Under the pieces are notes generated by a model. The model was not told the origin of the DNA. It saw only the letters and a list, made by a program, of their open reading frames with translations, and did not search any database. Of a DNA stretch of 64,000 nucleotides, positions 6,014 through 15,107 are shown piece after piece. Source of the DNA: Actinoplanes sp. TBRC 11911. GTDB lineage: Bacteria > Actinomycetota > Actinomycetes > Mycobacteriales > Micromonosporaceae. Position numbers and translations under genes: made by a program. The stretch is taken from assembly GCF_012933445.1 (NCBI RefSeq), contig NZ_JABBNC010000039.1, forward strand, positions 36,997 through 100,996, given 5' to 3'. How positions within the stretch are numbered: position 1 is the first letter of the stretch; each line of letters opens with the position of its first letter.

Positions 6014-8972
6014 CGATGGCCTCCGGCGCCAGGCTGAGCAGGTCGCGCAGCTCGGTGGTGGACAGTGCGGTCAGCCAGCCCTCGCCGTTGCCGACCACCC
6101 GCTCGGCGAGCGTGCCCTTGTCGGCCAGCAACCGGTCGATGCGTTCCTCCAGGGTGCCGAGGCAGATCAGCGTGTGCACCCGCACGTCGCGCTGCTGTCC
6201 GATCCGGAACGCGCGGTCGGTGGCCTGCGCCTCGGTCGCCGGGTTCCACCAGCGGTCCACGTGCACGACGTGGTTGGCCGCGGTCAGGTTCAGCCCGGTG
6301 CCGCCCGCTTTCAGCGACAGCACGAAGATCCCGGGCCGCCCGGACGACTGGAACTCCTCGACGAGCGCGTCCCGGCGCGTACGGGAGACGCCGCCGTGCA
6401 GAAAGCGCACCGGCACGCCGAAGCGGGCCGCCAGATGGGGTGTCAGAAGCCGTCCGAACGTGGCGAACTGGGTGAACGCCAGCACGCTCTCCCCGTCGGC
6501 GAGCGCGCTGTCCACGATCTCCTCGAGGCGTTCCAGCTTGCCGGACCGGCCGGGCAGCGGCGACCCGTCGCCGAGCAGCAGCGCGGGATGCACGCACACC
6601 TGCTTCAGCTTGGTCATCGCGGACAGCACGATGCCCTTGCGGAACTTGTCGTGGCTCTCGCCGAGCCGGTCGGTCATCTCGTCGAGGACCGCCTTGTACA
6701 GCGTGCTCTGTTCGCCGGTGAGCCCGCACAGATGGCGCACGTGCCGTTTGTCCGGCAGGTCGTCGATGACGATCGGGTCGGATTTCACCCGGCGCAGCAG
6801 GAACGGCCGGGTCGCCTGGCGCAGCCGGAACGCGGCGTCCTCGTCCTCGTAGCGCTCGATCGGCACCGAGAACCGGGCCCGGAACGTGTGCGCCGACGCC
6901 AGCACCCCCGGGTTGAGGAAGTCGAGAATGGACCACAGCTCGGCGAGCCTGTTCTCCACCGGGGTGCCGGTCAGCGCGATCCGGGAGCGGGCCCGGAATC
7001 GCCGCACCGCCTTGGCCGCGCCGCTCGCGCTGTTCTTGACATGTTGCGCCTCATCGAGCACCACCCGGTCCCACGAGACCGCGGCCAGGTCGTCGGCGTA
7101 GCGGGTGGCCGTCTGGTACGTCGTCAGCACCACGTCCGCGTCGGCGAACGCGGGCCGCTCGGTGCCGTGCAACACCGCCACCCGCAGCGAGGGCGCGAAC
7201 CGGGCCGCCTCACGCTGCCAGTTGCCGAGCACCGACAGCGGCGCGATCAGCAACGCCGGACCGTCCCGGCGGTGCAGCAGCAGCGCCAGGAGCTGGACGG
7301 TCTTGCCCAGTCCCATGTCGTCCGCGAGGCAGGCGCCCAGCCCGAGCCCGTCCATGAAGGCCAGCCAGGAGAAACCCCTGCGTTGGTACGCCCGTAGCTC
7401 GCCCCGGAAACCGGCCGGCGAGTCGAGCAGTTCCAGGCGCTGCTCGGACTCCCCGGCGAGCAGGTCGGCCAGCCAGCCCTCGCCGCCGGTCGACGTGACC
7501 GGCAGCGGCAGTTCCTCGGGCGGCAGCAGCCGGATCGTGCGCAGCGCGTCCCCCGCGGTCATGGTGCCGCCGCCGCGGGACAGGAACCGCAGTCCCGCGT
7601 CGAGCCGCTCGGCGTCCAGCCAGACCCAGCGCCCGCGCATCCGGACCAGCGGCACCTTGGCCCGCGACAGGTCACCCAGCTCGGCCTCGGTGAGCGCCCG
7701 GCCGCCGAGGGCGAGCCCCCAGTCGTAGTCGACGAGGTGCGCGAGGTCGGCGGCGCGGTCGCGCAGCACCGGGCTGATCACGTCACGGTTGCGCACGTTC
7801 AGCGCGAGCCCGAGGCTGGGCCGGTCCTTCCACCAGGCCGGCAGCAGCACGCCGTACCCGGCCTCCTCGAGCAGCCCGGCCTGGGCCAGGAAGCGATGCG
7901 CCTGTTCGGTGTCCAGGATCATGTCGACCGGCCGGGGCCCGCGCAGCGCCGCGTCCAGGTCGGGGTAGAGCCGGGCGGCCCGGCCCAGCCCGCCGAGCAG
8001 CCGTTCCTGCGGGTGCCTGGTCCAGCGGCGCAGCGGGGCGTACCGGTCCTGCCAGATGTCGGCGGCGGTGACCAGCGCGCTCGGCTCGTCCACGGCTTGC
8101 AGCAGGAATTCGAGCAGCCAGGCGTCCTTCCGATCGCCGCTGGCACTAAGCCCCGGTTTGTCCGAAAGAGCGTCCGGCTCGTCCACCTCCAGCTCGTCCA
8201 GATGACTCAACCGGAAACACAACCGCACCGCCGCACCCGAGACCGCGTCGGCGAACCAGGCGTCCAGCCGGTCGGCCAGCTCGTCGGCCAGCGCCGGCGC
8301 CGCGGTGAACTCCGGATCGCCGGTCAGCGACGCCAGCCAGCCGTCTCCGATCTGCACGCCCCGCTCGGCGAGCCGGGTGCGGACCAGCCCGTCGACGAGC
8401 CGGTCGAGCGCCACCGCGACGATGTCCTCGGCGGGCAGCCCGGCCGTGGTCCGGTCGGCCCGGCACGCGGCCGGCATGCGCCGGACCAGGTCGGCACGCG
8501 CCACCGCGTCGAACCCGGTGATCACCGGGCGCCAGCGGGCGGCCGGCTTGCCCGGGTCGACGGCGGGCAGCACCCGCCCCCGCCGCACCAGGTCGGCGGC
8601 GAACGCGCACAGCTCACCCAGCCACGACACGGTCACTCCGGCCCGGCCGTCGAACTCGTCCACCAGGTCGTCGTCGACGAACGGCACCACCACCGAGGGC
8701 ACCTGCCAGGACCGCAGCCGGGGCGTGCCGCGCCGCTCGCGCAAGCCGAGATGCGGCGACGGGATCGGCCCGGCACTGGTCGAGGGCAGCAGCAGCTGCG
8801 CCTGGCCGGCGTGATCCCCGGCGGGCAGCGACGACGCCGGCAGCGCGAACGGATGCCACCCGCGCCCCGGCTCGCCCGGCGCATCCGTCTCGGCCCACAG
8901 GTGCAGCCGGCCGTCGCGCCCGGCGAACCCGTGCAGCACCCGCACCGAGGCTGCCCTGGCCAGCGTCGTCAT
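6006..8972 (-). CDS. SNF2-family DEAD/DEAH helicase
   Basis: A 988-residue SWI2/SNF2 ATPase. The first half (about 1-480) is a bacterial SNF2-associated region. The RecA-like lobes follow: DDMGLGKTVQ is Walker A, VVLDEAQHVKN is the DEAQ-type Walker B, ALTGTPVENRL is motif III, and DRWWNPATEAQATDRAFRIG with the later arginine is motif VI. It is a dsDNA translocase that remodels protein-DNA complexes; in bacteria the role is usually repair, transcription or defence and is not determined here. ATG 8972 gives an ATGA overlap with the DUF5990-like stop, and its own stop overlaps the SWIM start. Confidence 0.92.
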   Translation of the reverse strand: MTTLARAASVRVLHGFAGRDGRLHLWAETDAPGEPGRGWHPFALPASSLPAGDHAGQAQLLLPSTSAGPIPSPHLGLRERRGTPRLRSWQVPSVVVPFVDDDLVDEFDGRAGVTVSWLGELCAFAADLVRRGRVLPAVDPGKPAARWRPVITGFDAVARADLVRRMPAACRADRTTAGLPAEDIVAVALDRLVDGLVRTRLAERGVQIGDGWLASLTGDPEFTAAPALADELADRLDAWFADAVSGAAVRLCFRLSHLDELEVDEPDALSDKPGLSASGDRKDAWLLEFLLQAVDEPSALVTAADIWQDRYAPLRRWTRHPQERLLGGLGRAARLYPDLDAALRGPRPVDMILDTEQAHRFLAQAGLLEEAGYGVLLPAWWKDRPSLGLALNVRNRDVISPVLRDRAADLAHLVDYDWGLALGGRALTEAELGDLSRAKVPLVRMRGRWVWLDAERLDAGLRFLSRGGGTMTAGDALRTIRLLPPEELPLPVTSTGGEGWLADLLAGESEQRLELLDSPAGFRGELRAYQRRGFSWLAFMDGLGLGACLADDMGLGKTVQLLALLLHRRDGPALLIAPLSVLGNWQREAARFAPSLRVAVLHGTERPAFADADVVLTTYQTATRYADDLAAVSWDRVVLDEAQHVKNSASGAAKAVRRFRARSRIALTGTPVENRLAELWSILDFLNPGVLASAHTFRARFSVPIERYEDEDAAFRLRQATRPFLLRRVKSDPIVIDDLPDKRHVRHLCGLTGEQSTLYKAVLDEMTDRLGESHDKFRKGIVLSAMTKLKQVCVHPALLLGDGSPLPGRSGKLERLEEIVDSALADGESVLAFTQFATFGRLLTPHLAARFGVPVRFLHGGVSRTRRDALVEEFQSSGRPGIFVLSLKAGGTGLNLTAANHVVHVDRWWNPATEAQATDRAFRIGQQRDVRVHTLICLGTLEERIDRLLADKGTLAERVVGNGEGWLTALSTTELRDLLSLAPEAIVD

Positions 8973-9403
8973 CGCAGCTCCCACCGCGGCCGCACGCGGG
9001 CGCAGACCGGAGCGCCGGACGCGTCGGTGAGCCCGAGCACGCCGACCAGCACGCCCGCGCCGTCGTACGCGCCGCGCAGCAGCGCGGTCGGCACCTCACC
9101 GAACATCAGCTTGGCCCGCCGGAACATCGAGAAGCTCTCGCCGTCGACATTTCCCCAGCTCAGATACAGGAAGCGGGCGCCGGGCCGGCCGTGCACCCAG
9201 GGCCCGCCGACGTCGAGCAGCCCGTCCACCTCACGCCCGGGCACCTCGAGCTCCCAGGTCGCCGACGCGGCCGAGACCGGCACCAGCTCGACGACCTCGG
9301 CCTTACGCTGCACCCCGACGTGCACGTTCGCGAGGCGCAGCGCATCAGCGGCCGCCCCGGGCCGCGCACCGGGCAGGTCGTGTCCCTCGATCCGGATCCG
9401 CAC
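8969..9403 (-). CDS. DUF5990-like protein, first gene of the SNF2 operon
   Basis: A 144-residue protein rich in beta strands, starting MRIRIEGHDLPG. It contains VHVGVQRKAEVVELVPV and a central WVHGRPGARFLYLSWG stretch. I associate this with the actinobacterial DUF5990 family from memory. No catalytic motif is apparent. Its TGA overlaps the SNF2 ATG (ATGA), so it is translationally coupled to the helicase and probably has a linked function. The 37 bases upstream, before the ATP-grasp stop, must hold the operon promoter. Confidence 0.65.
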   Translation of the reverse strand: MRIRIEGHDLPGARPGAAADALRLANVHVGVQRKAEVVELVPVSAASATWELEVPGREVDGLLDVGGPWVHGRPGARFLYLSWGNVDGESFSMFRRAKLMFGEVPTALLRGAYDGAGVLVGVLGLTDASGAPVCARVRPRWELR

Positions 9404-9440
9404 CCTGCGACCCTATGCCGGGGGTCCGACAAAACCCGGA

Positions 9441-10676
9441 TCAGGAGTTGTCGCGCACCCAGGCGTCCATCAAGCCGCCGAAATGGGCCAGGAACTTCTC
9501 GTGCTCGTGCACCGGGTACATGGCGCGGACCGTTTCGCGCAGCAACGACCGGAACCCCTCCGAGTTGACCCAGTCGAAGACCATCTCGTCGACGTGTGCG
9601 AGGTGCCGCGCCCGGAACTCCTCGTACTCCTGCACCTCGAAGTAGTCGTCGGCCAGCTTGCGGTAGCCGGCCAGCTTCTCGGCGTACGACAGCGACGGGT
9701 CGTCACCGATCGCGAAATATGCGCTGGTGTCCGTGTCGAGCCGCGGCCGCCGGCCGGTCACCACGCAGAACACCGTCCAGCGCAGCAGCGCGGCCATCGC
9801 CCACGGGAAGTAGTAGTGCAGCGAGGTCATGGCCACGTCCGGGCACGCGTTCGCGTAGTCGATCGGGTGCACGTCGTCGCCGCGGACCAGGGACTCGCAC
9901 GAGTTGAACTCCCAGCGGAAGAACGCGTTCACCAGCCGCGAGATCGTCACCACCTCGTCGCCGGTGCCCGCGGACAGGAAGTCGTGCGCCACCTCGTACC
10001 GGGAATGCATGGGTTGTTCGGGGCGGAACTTCATCACCATGGTCTCCGGCCCGATGGTCAGCGACCGCGCGAACACGTCGTAGTCCTCGACCGACGCCTG
10101 CAGGTGCATCAGGCGCTCGCCGGAGGCGTCGTAGGCCGCGTGCAGCTCGTCCTCGTTGCGGATCTTCGACACCCCGACCCACGCGCCGCCGTCGTACGGC
10201 TTCATGAACATCGGGTACCCGACCTGGGCGGCCGTCGAGGACAGGTCGAAGGACTGGTTGTAGCGGGCGGACGTGTAGGCGTACCGGCTGTTGTCCAAGG
10301 GATTCTTGTACGGCACCAGCACCGTCTTGGGCACCTTGAGACCGAGCCGCATCATCGCGCAGTAGGCCGCGTGCTTCTCCATCGACTGGAACGTGAACGG
10401 GCTGTTCAGCAGGTACACGTCGTCCATCAGCGCGATCTTCTTGAGCCACTCGCGCGGGTGGTAGTACCAGTACGCGAGCCGGTCGATGACCAGGTCGTGC
10501 TGGGGTTTGTCGCGCAGGTTGAACGGTTCGATGGTGACCCGCACCGAGTTGACCCGGTGCGACTTGCCGTCCGGGCCGGTCACCACGCCGAGCCGGCGCA
10601 GCAGGGCCTCGTACGCCCGCGGCCAGTCGTCCTCGGTGCCCAGCAACAATCCGATGGTGTGTTCGACGTCCGCCAC
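9441..10676 (-). CDS. ATP-grasp ligase-like enzyme
   Basis: A 411-residue protein with ATP-grasp features: GYPMFMKPYDGGAWVGVSKI in the middle gives the ATP-binding Lys and glycine loop, and FRWEFNSCESLV followed by HPIDYANACPD supplies the acidic and Asn metal ligands. The family forms amide or ester bonds through an acyl phosphate; the acceptor is unknown. The start is GTG 10676. The gene is 18 bases downstream of the esterase-like gene on the same strand, so the two are probably co-transcribed, perhaps as a small ligase-hydrolase module. Confidence 0.75.
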   Translation of the reverse strand: MADVEHTIGLLLGTEDDWPRAYEALLRRLGVVTGPDGKSHRVNSVRVTIEPFNLRDKPQHDLVIDRLAYWYYHPREWLKKIALMDDVYLLNSPFTFQSMEKHAAYCAMMRLGLKVPKTVLVPYKNPLDNSRYAYTSARYNQSFDLSSTAAQVGYPMFMKPYDGGAWVGVSKIRNEDELHAAYDASGERLMHLQASVEDYDVFARSLTIGPETMVMKFRPEQPMHSRYEVAHDFLSAGTGDEVVTISRLVNAFFRWEFNSCESLVRGDDVHPIDYANACPDVAMTSLHYYFPWAMAALLRWTVFCVVTGRRPRLDTDTSAYFAIGDDPSLSYAEKLAGYRKLADDYFEVQEYEEFRARHLAHVDEMVFDWVNSEGFRSLLRETVRAMYPVHEHEKFLAHFGGLMDAWVRDNS

Positions 10677-10694
10677 AGCGCCTCCCCAAAAAAC

Positions 10695-11732
10695 CTACGG
10701 CCACACTCTCTGCATCAACGACGTCAGATGTGGATCGAGGGCGTCGCGCCAGCCGATCCAGGTGTGCGCGTCCCGGTTCGCCACGAACGTCAGCGGATAT
10801 CCCTGCTCGCGCAGCGCGGCCGCCATCGCCCGGTTGTTCGCCAGGTTCTCCTCGACCGTCCCGCAGGTCATCGTCACCGGCACCGGCGGCCCGTCGCTCG
10901 CGCGCACCACCCGCCCGACGAACCGCACGATCCGCTGGTAGCGCCCGAACCACGACTCCTGCGCGTCGTAGCGCGGCTGGAAGAAGCTGCCCGACTGCAG
11001 GAACAGCGCGCCGAACGCCGCCGGTCGCTTGCGTTGCGCGTGCAGCATCGCCAGCGCCCCCAGGCTCGCGCCCACCCCGATCACCGGCCGCCCGCTGCCC
11101 AGCTCCCCCGCCAGCTTGGGCAAGACCTCCGACCCCAGACCTTTCCCGTACGCCGGGGACGCCGCGTACCACTCGTTCCGGCTGCCTGCGGGCAACAGGA
11201 CGAGGTGGAACGGTGGCACCCGCCCGGCGGCTATCGACGCCGCCGCATACCGCCCGAGCGACGCGTACTGCTGGTAGTCCGGCCCGTCGTGCGCCACCAC
11301 GATCCGGTCGGTGGGCGTGTCCGGCGACCAGACCCGCACGTCGAGCTCGGCGCGCACGGCCGGGATGGGCACGGTCAGCGCGTGCCAGTCGCCGCCGGCC
11401 GGGGGCAGGTGCAGCCAGTCGGGTTCGCGATAGTCCGGGCACCAGAGCACCGACGCGTCGCCGAACGGCCCGGGCGCGCGCCGCGGATTGCCCGGGTCCA
11501 CGACCGTCTCGGCACGACCGTCGCGGCCGGTCAGCTCCAGCTTGTACTCGAGACGACCCGCGTCCGGGCGCGGGATCCGCAGCTCCCACCGGCGCCCGGC
11601 GGCGTCGAACGAGAACTCGGGGCGCCCGGCGAGCGCGGACACCAGGCGTACCGAAGCAAGCTTTTGATCGTGGTCAGCCAGCCGGAAGCAGAGCTGCGAG
11701 CCGTCGCACCACGCGCCCGCCACCGGCTCCAT
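10695..11732 (-). CDS. Fes/esterase D-like alpha/beta hydrolase
   Basis: A 345-residue protein. The N-terminal 100 residues are a beta-sandwich early-set domain with WELRIPRPDAGRLEYKLEL, as in enterochelin esterases. The C-terminal alpha/beta hydrolase carries the nucleophile elbow GVGASLGALA (GASLG) near residue 225, and the last His is probably in RDAHTWIGWRD. The fold hydrolyses esters of siderophores, glycerol or acyl groups; the substrate here is unknown. I take ATG 11732 (M-E-P-V-A-G-A-W), where family-like sequence begins. It leads a two-gene operon with the ATP-grasp enzyme. Confidence 0.8.
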   Translation of the reverse strand: MEPVAGAWCDGSQLCFRLADHDQKLASVRLVSALAGRPEFSFDAAGRRWELRIPRPDAGRLEYKLELTGRDGRAETVVDPGNPRRAPGPFGDASVLWCPDYREPDWLHLPPAGGDWHALTVPIPAVRAELDVRVWSPDTPTDRIVVAHDGPDYQQYASLGRYAAASIAAGRVPPFHLVLLPAGSRNEWYAASPAYGKGLGSEVLPKLAGELGSGRPVIGVGASLGALAMLHAQRKRPAAFGALFLQSGSFFQPRYDAQESWFGRYQRIVRFVGRVVRASDGPPVPVTMTCGTVEENLANNRAMAAALREQGYPLTFVANRDAHTWIGWRDALDPHLTSLMQRVWP

Positions 11733-11849
11733 CCCCGCACGATATCCGCCGCACCGCCGCGGCGCGCCCCGGAAAAGCCGTTGAACGCTCTCACCGCCGG
11801 CCGCTTCACCCGCCACGCTGCGTAGGATCAGAGGTGGGAGGTAGGGAAA

Positions 11850-12203
11850 ATGGCGAGGGTGAATGGGGCGCCGCCAGGTTCGCGGTACGCCGACCAGCGG
11901 CGCTACGCGGTCGCGACGAGCCTGGCCGATCTTCATGGTCCGGTGCGTGGCACCGTGACTCTCGACCGGTCGCTGGACTGGTCCGGTGACGGCGCCTATG
12001 ACCTGGACGACCCCGGCGACCTTCAGGTCATGTATCAAACGGTCCTGAACCAGGCCGCATCCGCGGATGATCTAGCCCGCTGGCTCGATGGCGAAGTCCT
12101 GCGCCGGATCTGGGCGAGTCTGTGGCTCCCGGCGCGGCTGCGCGCGTTGTGGCAGGCGCGTTTCCCGGAGCTCCCCGCCTCCCCGCAGGCGCTGGCCGGC
12201 TGA
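11850..12203 (+). CDS. Conserved-looking hypothetical protein
   Basis: A 117-residue soluble protein, MARVNGAPPGSRYADQRRYA and onward, with a basic N-terminus and a helical C-terminus rich in Trp and Leu (WASLWLPARLRALWQARFPEL). The ATG has a good GGGAGG ribosome site and a TAGGAT -10-like hexamer about 22 bases upstream of the start. I do not recognise the family. It is divergent from the esterase operon and convergent with the STAS gene. Confidence 0.6.
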   Translation: MARVNGAPPGSRYADQRRYAVATSLADLHGPVRGTVTLDRSLDWSGDGAYDLDDPGDLQVMYQTVLNQAASADDLARWLDGEVLRRIWASLWLPARLRALWQARFPELPASPQALAG

Positions 12204-12240
12204 GGATGGAACCGGGCCTCCTCAAACTAGCGGAAAGCTG

Positions 12241-12591
12241 CTACGAGCTGTAGGTCTGGTTCGGCGACGCGGCCGGGGGGAGGCCGAACATCTCGGTGAG
12301 GCCGGTGACGCGCAGCTGGCTGTGCACGAAGTCGCTGGGGTTGCGCAGGATGAAGCGGGTGCCGGTCTCGCGCGCCGCGTTGTGGCCGGTGACCAGCGTG
12401 CCGATGCCCTGCGAGTCCATGAAGGTGACGTAGGTCAGGTCGACGACCAGCGTGACCGGCCGCTCCTTGGTCAGCGTGCTCAGCAGCGTCTCGCGCAGCG
12501 CGCCGACCGTGGCGGCGTCGAGCGATCCGCGCACGTCGATGACGATCGCGCCGTCGGCCTGACGTCGCGTGGTCATCACCGCCTCGCCCAT
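12241..12591 (-). CDS. STAS-domain anti-anti-sigma factor
   Basis: A 116-residue single STAS domain. GAIVIDVRGSLDAATVGALR gives the first strand and helix, and VVDLTYVTFMDSQGIGTLV contains the phospho-acceptor serine in the conserved D-S-x-G position. Such proteins bind an anti-sigma kinase when unphosphorylated and so free a sigma factor. No cognate kinase is adjacent. ATG 12591 is preferred because GGAGGG lies 4 bases upstream; ATG 12576 is an alternative. Divergent from the APC permease. Confidence 0.88.
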   Translation of the reverse strand: MGEAVMTTRRQADGAIVIDVRGSLDAATVGALRETLLSTLTKERPVTLVVDLTYVTFMDSQGIGTLVTGHNAARETGTRFILRNPSDFVHSQLRVTGLTEMFGLPPAASPNQTYSS

Positions 12592-12813
12592 CCGGCCCTC
12601 CGATTTGCCCGTTCCGCTCACCGTACAACGACTGACGAGGACCGTCGCGGGGTTTCGGCACGACGACGGACACCCGGTGCGTGCAACTTGCAGAACCGAG
12701 TCGGCAACCTTGGGCAGGCTCTGCCCAATCTGCTCCCAGCGGTTGCGCGAATCCCCGGAAGCTGCCCATCTTGACATTGGTGGTTGCCAATCCAAGGAAG
12801 GGTGGGCGGGACT

Positions 12814-14265
12814 ATGACCACGACCTCGGGACGGCCCGGCATCTTCGCGGTGCGCGACGTCCGATCACTCATCACCGAGACGGCCGAGGAAGGACACGGG
12901 CTCAAGAAGGCGGTCGGGGCCACCCAGCTGACCGCCATGGGCGTCGGCGCGATCATCGGCACCGGCATCTTCGTGGTGATCGGCAAGGGTGCCGGCATCG
13001 CCGGTCCCGCGGTCATCCTCTCCTTCGTCCTGGCCGCGGTGGCGTGCACCTTCTCCGCGTTGTCCTACGCGGAGCTGGCCTCGTCGATCCCGGTCTCCGG
13101 CAGCGCGTACACCTACACGTACGCGACGCTGGGCGAGATCGTCGCGTGGATCATCGGCTGGGACCTCATCCTCGAGTACGGGGTGTCGGTGGCCGGCATC
13201 GCGGTCGGCTGGGGCGGCAACCTCAACGCGTTCCTGGACGCCGCGTTCGGCTTCAGCCTCCCGGACGCGATCTCGAAGTCCCCGTCCGAGGGCGGCGTCT
13301 TCAACCTGCCCGCCGTCTTCGTCGTCCTGGCCATCACGTTCCTGCTGGTTCGCGGGGTGACCGAGAGCGCGCGGGTCAACCTGGTCATGGTCGGTATCAA
13401 GCTCGTGGTGCTGTTGTTCTTCATCGTGGTCGCGTTCGCCAACTTCGGCACCGGCAACTTCACCCCGTTCGCCCCGGCCGGCGTGGACGGGGTGACCTCG
13501 GCCGCGGCGATCATCTTCTTCGCCTACATCGGGTTCGACGCGGTCTCCACCGGCAGCGAGGAGGCGCGCAAGCCGGAGCGCGACCTGCCGCTGGCGATCA
13601 TCGGCTCGCTGATCATCTGCACGGTCTTCTACGTGCTGACCACGGTGGGCGCGCTCGGCATCGCCTCGCCGGCGCAGATGGAGGGCAGCGACGCCCCGCT
13701 GGCCACGGCCCTGGACGAGGGCGCCGGGATCAGCTGGGCGGCGGCCATCCTCGCGCTCGGTGCGGTTGTCGCCATCACCAGCGTGGTGCTGGTCATCCTG
13801 TACGGCCAGACCCGCATCTTCTTCGCGATGTGCCGCGACGGCCTGATGCCGATCCGCCTGGCCGAGGTCAACCAGCGGTACGGGACCCCGGCGAAGCTCA
13901 CCATCGGGCTGGGGGTGCTGATCTCGATTCTGGCGGCGCTGGTTCCGCTGGGCACCATCGTGGAGCTGGTGAACATCGGTACGCTGTTCGCGTTCGTGCT
14001 GGTCAACATAGGGGTGATAGTGCTGCGGCGGACCCGCCCGGAAATGCCGCGGCCGTACCGCGTGCCGTGGTCGCCGGTGCTGCCGATCATCGGGGTGGCG
14101 TTCGCCGTCTACCTGATGAGCGACCTGCCCTGGGAGACGTGGGTGCGGTTCGCCGTGTGGCTCGCGATCGGCATCTTGATCTACGCGTTCTACGGGTACC
14201 GGAACTCGCGGATCCGCAACGGGCCGCAGTCGACTCCGGGCTGGGCGAAGGAGGAGCAACGATGA
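12814..14265 (+). CDS. APC-superfamily amino-acid permease
   Basis: A 483-residue membrane transporter with about 12 hydrophobic segments. The first carries GVGAIIGTGIFVVIGKGAG, the unwound glycine motif that binds the amino-acid backbone in APC/CAT-type carriers. FFAYIGFDAVSTGSEEARKP is the conserved segment after TM6. Cationic amino-acid transport is likely from similarity to the CAT group, not proven. ATG 14814 is not the start; ATG 12814, after GGGCGGG, is. The TGA overlaps the USP start as ATGA, so permease and stress protein are coupled. Confidence 0.88.
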   Translation: MTTTSGRPGIFAVRDVRSLITETAEEGHGLKKAVGATQLTAMGVGAIIGTGIFVVIGKGAGIAGPAVILSFVLAAVACTFSALSYAELASSIPVSGSAYTYTYATLGEIVAWIIGWDLILEYGVSVAGIAVGWGGNLNAFLDAAFGFSLPDAISKSPSEGGVFNLPAVFVVLAITFLLVRGVTESARVNLVMVGIKLVVLLFFIVVAFANFGTGNFTPFAPAGVDGVTSAAAIIFFAYIGFDAVSTGSEEARKPERDLPLAIIGSLIICTVFYVLTTVGALGIASPAQMEGSDAPLATALDEGAGISWAAAILALGAVVAITSVVLVILYGQTRIFFAMCRDGLMPIRLAEVNQRYGTPAKLTIGLGVLISILAALVPLGTIVELVNIGTLFAFVLVNIGVIVLRRTRPEMPRPYRVPWSPVLPIIGVAFAVYLMSDLPWETWVRFAVWLAIGILIYAFYGYRNSRIRNGPQSTPGWAKEEQR

Positions 14266-15107
14266 CCGGGCCGGTGCTGGTGGGCGTCCCCGGGGAGGGC
14301 GCCCTGACGCTCGGGCGCTGGATGGCCGAGAAGCTGGACGCGCCGCTGCTGATCGCCATCGTGCATCCGGCGCCGGCCGCGGTCGGCTCGGGCCGGGTGG
14401 ACGCCGAATGGGTCGCCGACCGGCACCGCGCCGCGCAGCGGCTGCTCGACCAGGCCCGTGCCGTGGTGGCCGGCGCCGTCTGTGACGTGGAGACCCGCAT
14501 GGTCGCCTCGTCGTCGGCCGCGCACGGCCTGCACGACCTGGCCGAGGAGGTGAAGGCGACCGTCATCGTGGTCGGCTCGGGCCGGGACGCGCCGAAGGAA
14601 CGGCTGTTCGCGGGCAGCACCGCGCACCGGTTGCTGTCCGGCAGCTCGTGCCCGATCGCGGTGGCACCGCCCACGATGCCCGAGCTGTCGCAGGGGCGGA
14701 TCGGCGTGGCGTACGTGGACACCCCGGACGGCCGGGCGGCGCTGGCGGAGGCGGCGACGCTCGCCCGGCGCACCGGTTCGCCGATCCGGCTCTACACCGT
14801 CGTGGCGGCCGGGGACATGCCGACGCCGTTCTGGCGCGACAGCGAGCGGGCGTTCCTGGAGACGGCCCGGGAAACGTACGAGCAGGCGCTGGCGAACGCC
14901 GCGGCCGCCGTCCCGGACGTGGCGGTGGACTGGCGGATCCCGGACGGTGACGTGGTGCACACGCTCGCCGACCTCGACGACGTGGACGTGCTGTACTGCG
15001 GCTCCCGCGGTTACGGCCCGACCCGGCGGGTGCTGCTCGGCGGGGTGTCGTCCCGGCTGATCCGGCGGGCGCGCCGGCCGGTCGTGGTGGTGCCCCGCAG
15101 CGGTTAG
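14262..15107 (+). CDS. Tandem universal stress protein
   Basis: A 281-residue protein of two UspA domains (about 1-138 and 145-281). Both end with the family's ATP-loop region: VVGSGRDAPKERLFAGSTAH in the first, and YCGSRGYGPTRRVLLGGVS with SRLIRRARRPVVVVP in the second. The second matches GxxG-x9-G(S/T) best. It overlaps the permease stop, and such APC-USP pairs are frequent in actinobacteria, where the USP is thought to modulate the carrier. The TAG stop at 15105-15107 is the first three bases of an inverted repeat described below. Confidence 0.88.
   Translation: MTGPVLVGVPGEGALTLGRWMAEKLDAPLLIAIVHPAPAAVGSGRVDAEWVADRHRAAQRLLDQARAVVAGAVCDVETRMVASSSAAHGLHDLAEEVKATVIVVGSGRDAPKERLFAGSTAHRLLSGSSCPIAVAPPTMPELSQGRIGVAYVDTPDGRAALAEAATLARRTGSPIRLYTVVAAGDMPTPFWRDSERAFLETARETYEQALANAAAAVPDVAVDWRIPDGDVVHTLADLDDVDVLYCGSRGYGPTRRVLLGGVSSRLIRRARRPVVVVPRSG

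Noticed and set aside
7737..11825. Plus-strand frame of 1,362 codons antisense to SNF2, ATP-grasp and esterase genes
   Set aside because: A GC-rich shadow frame; the minus-strand genes have clear family motifs and coupled starts.
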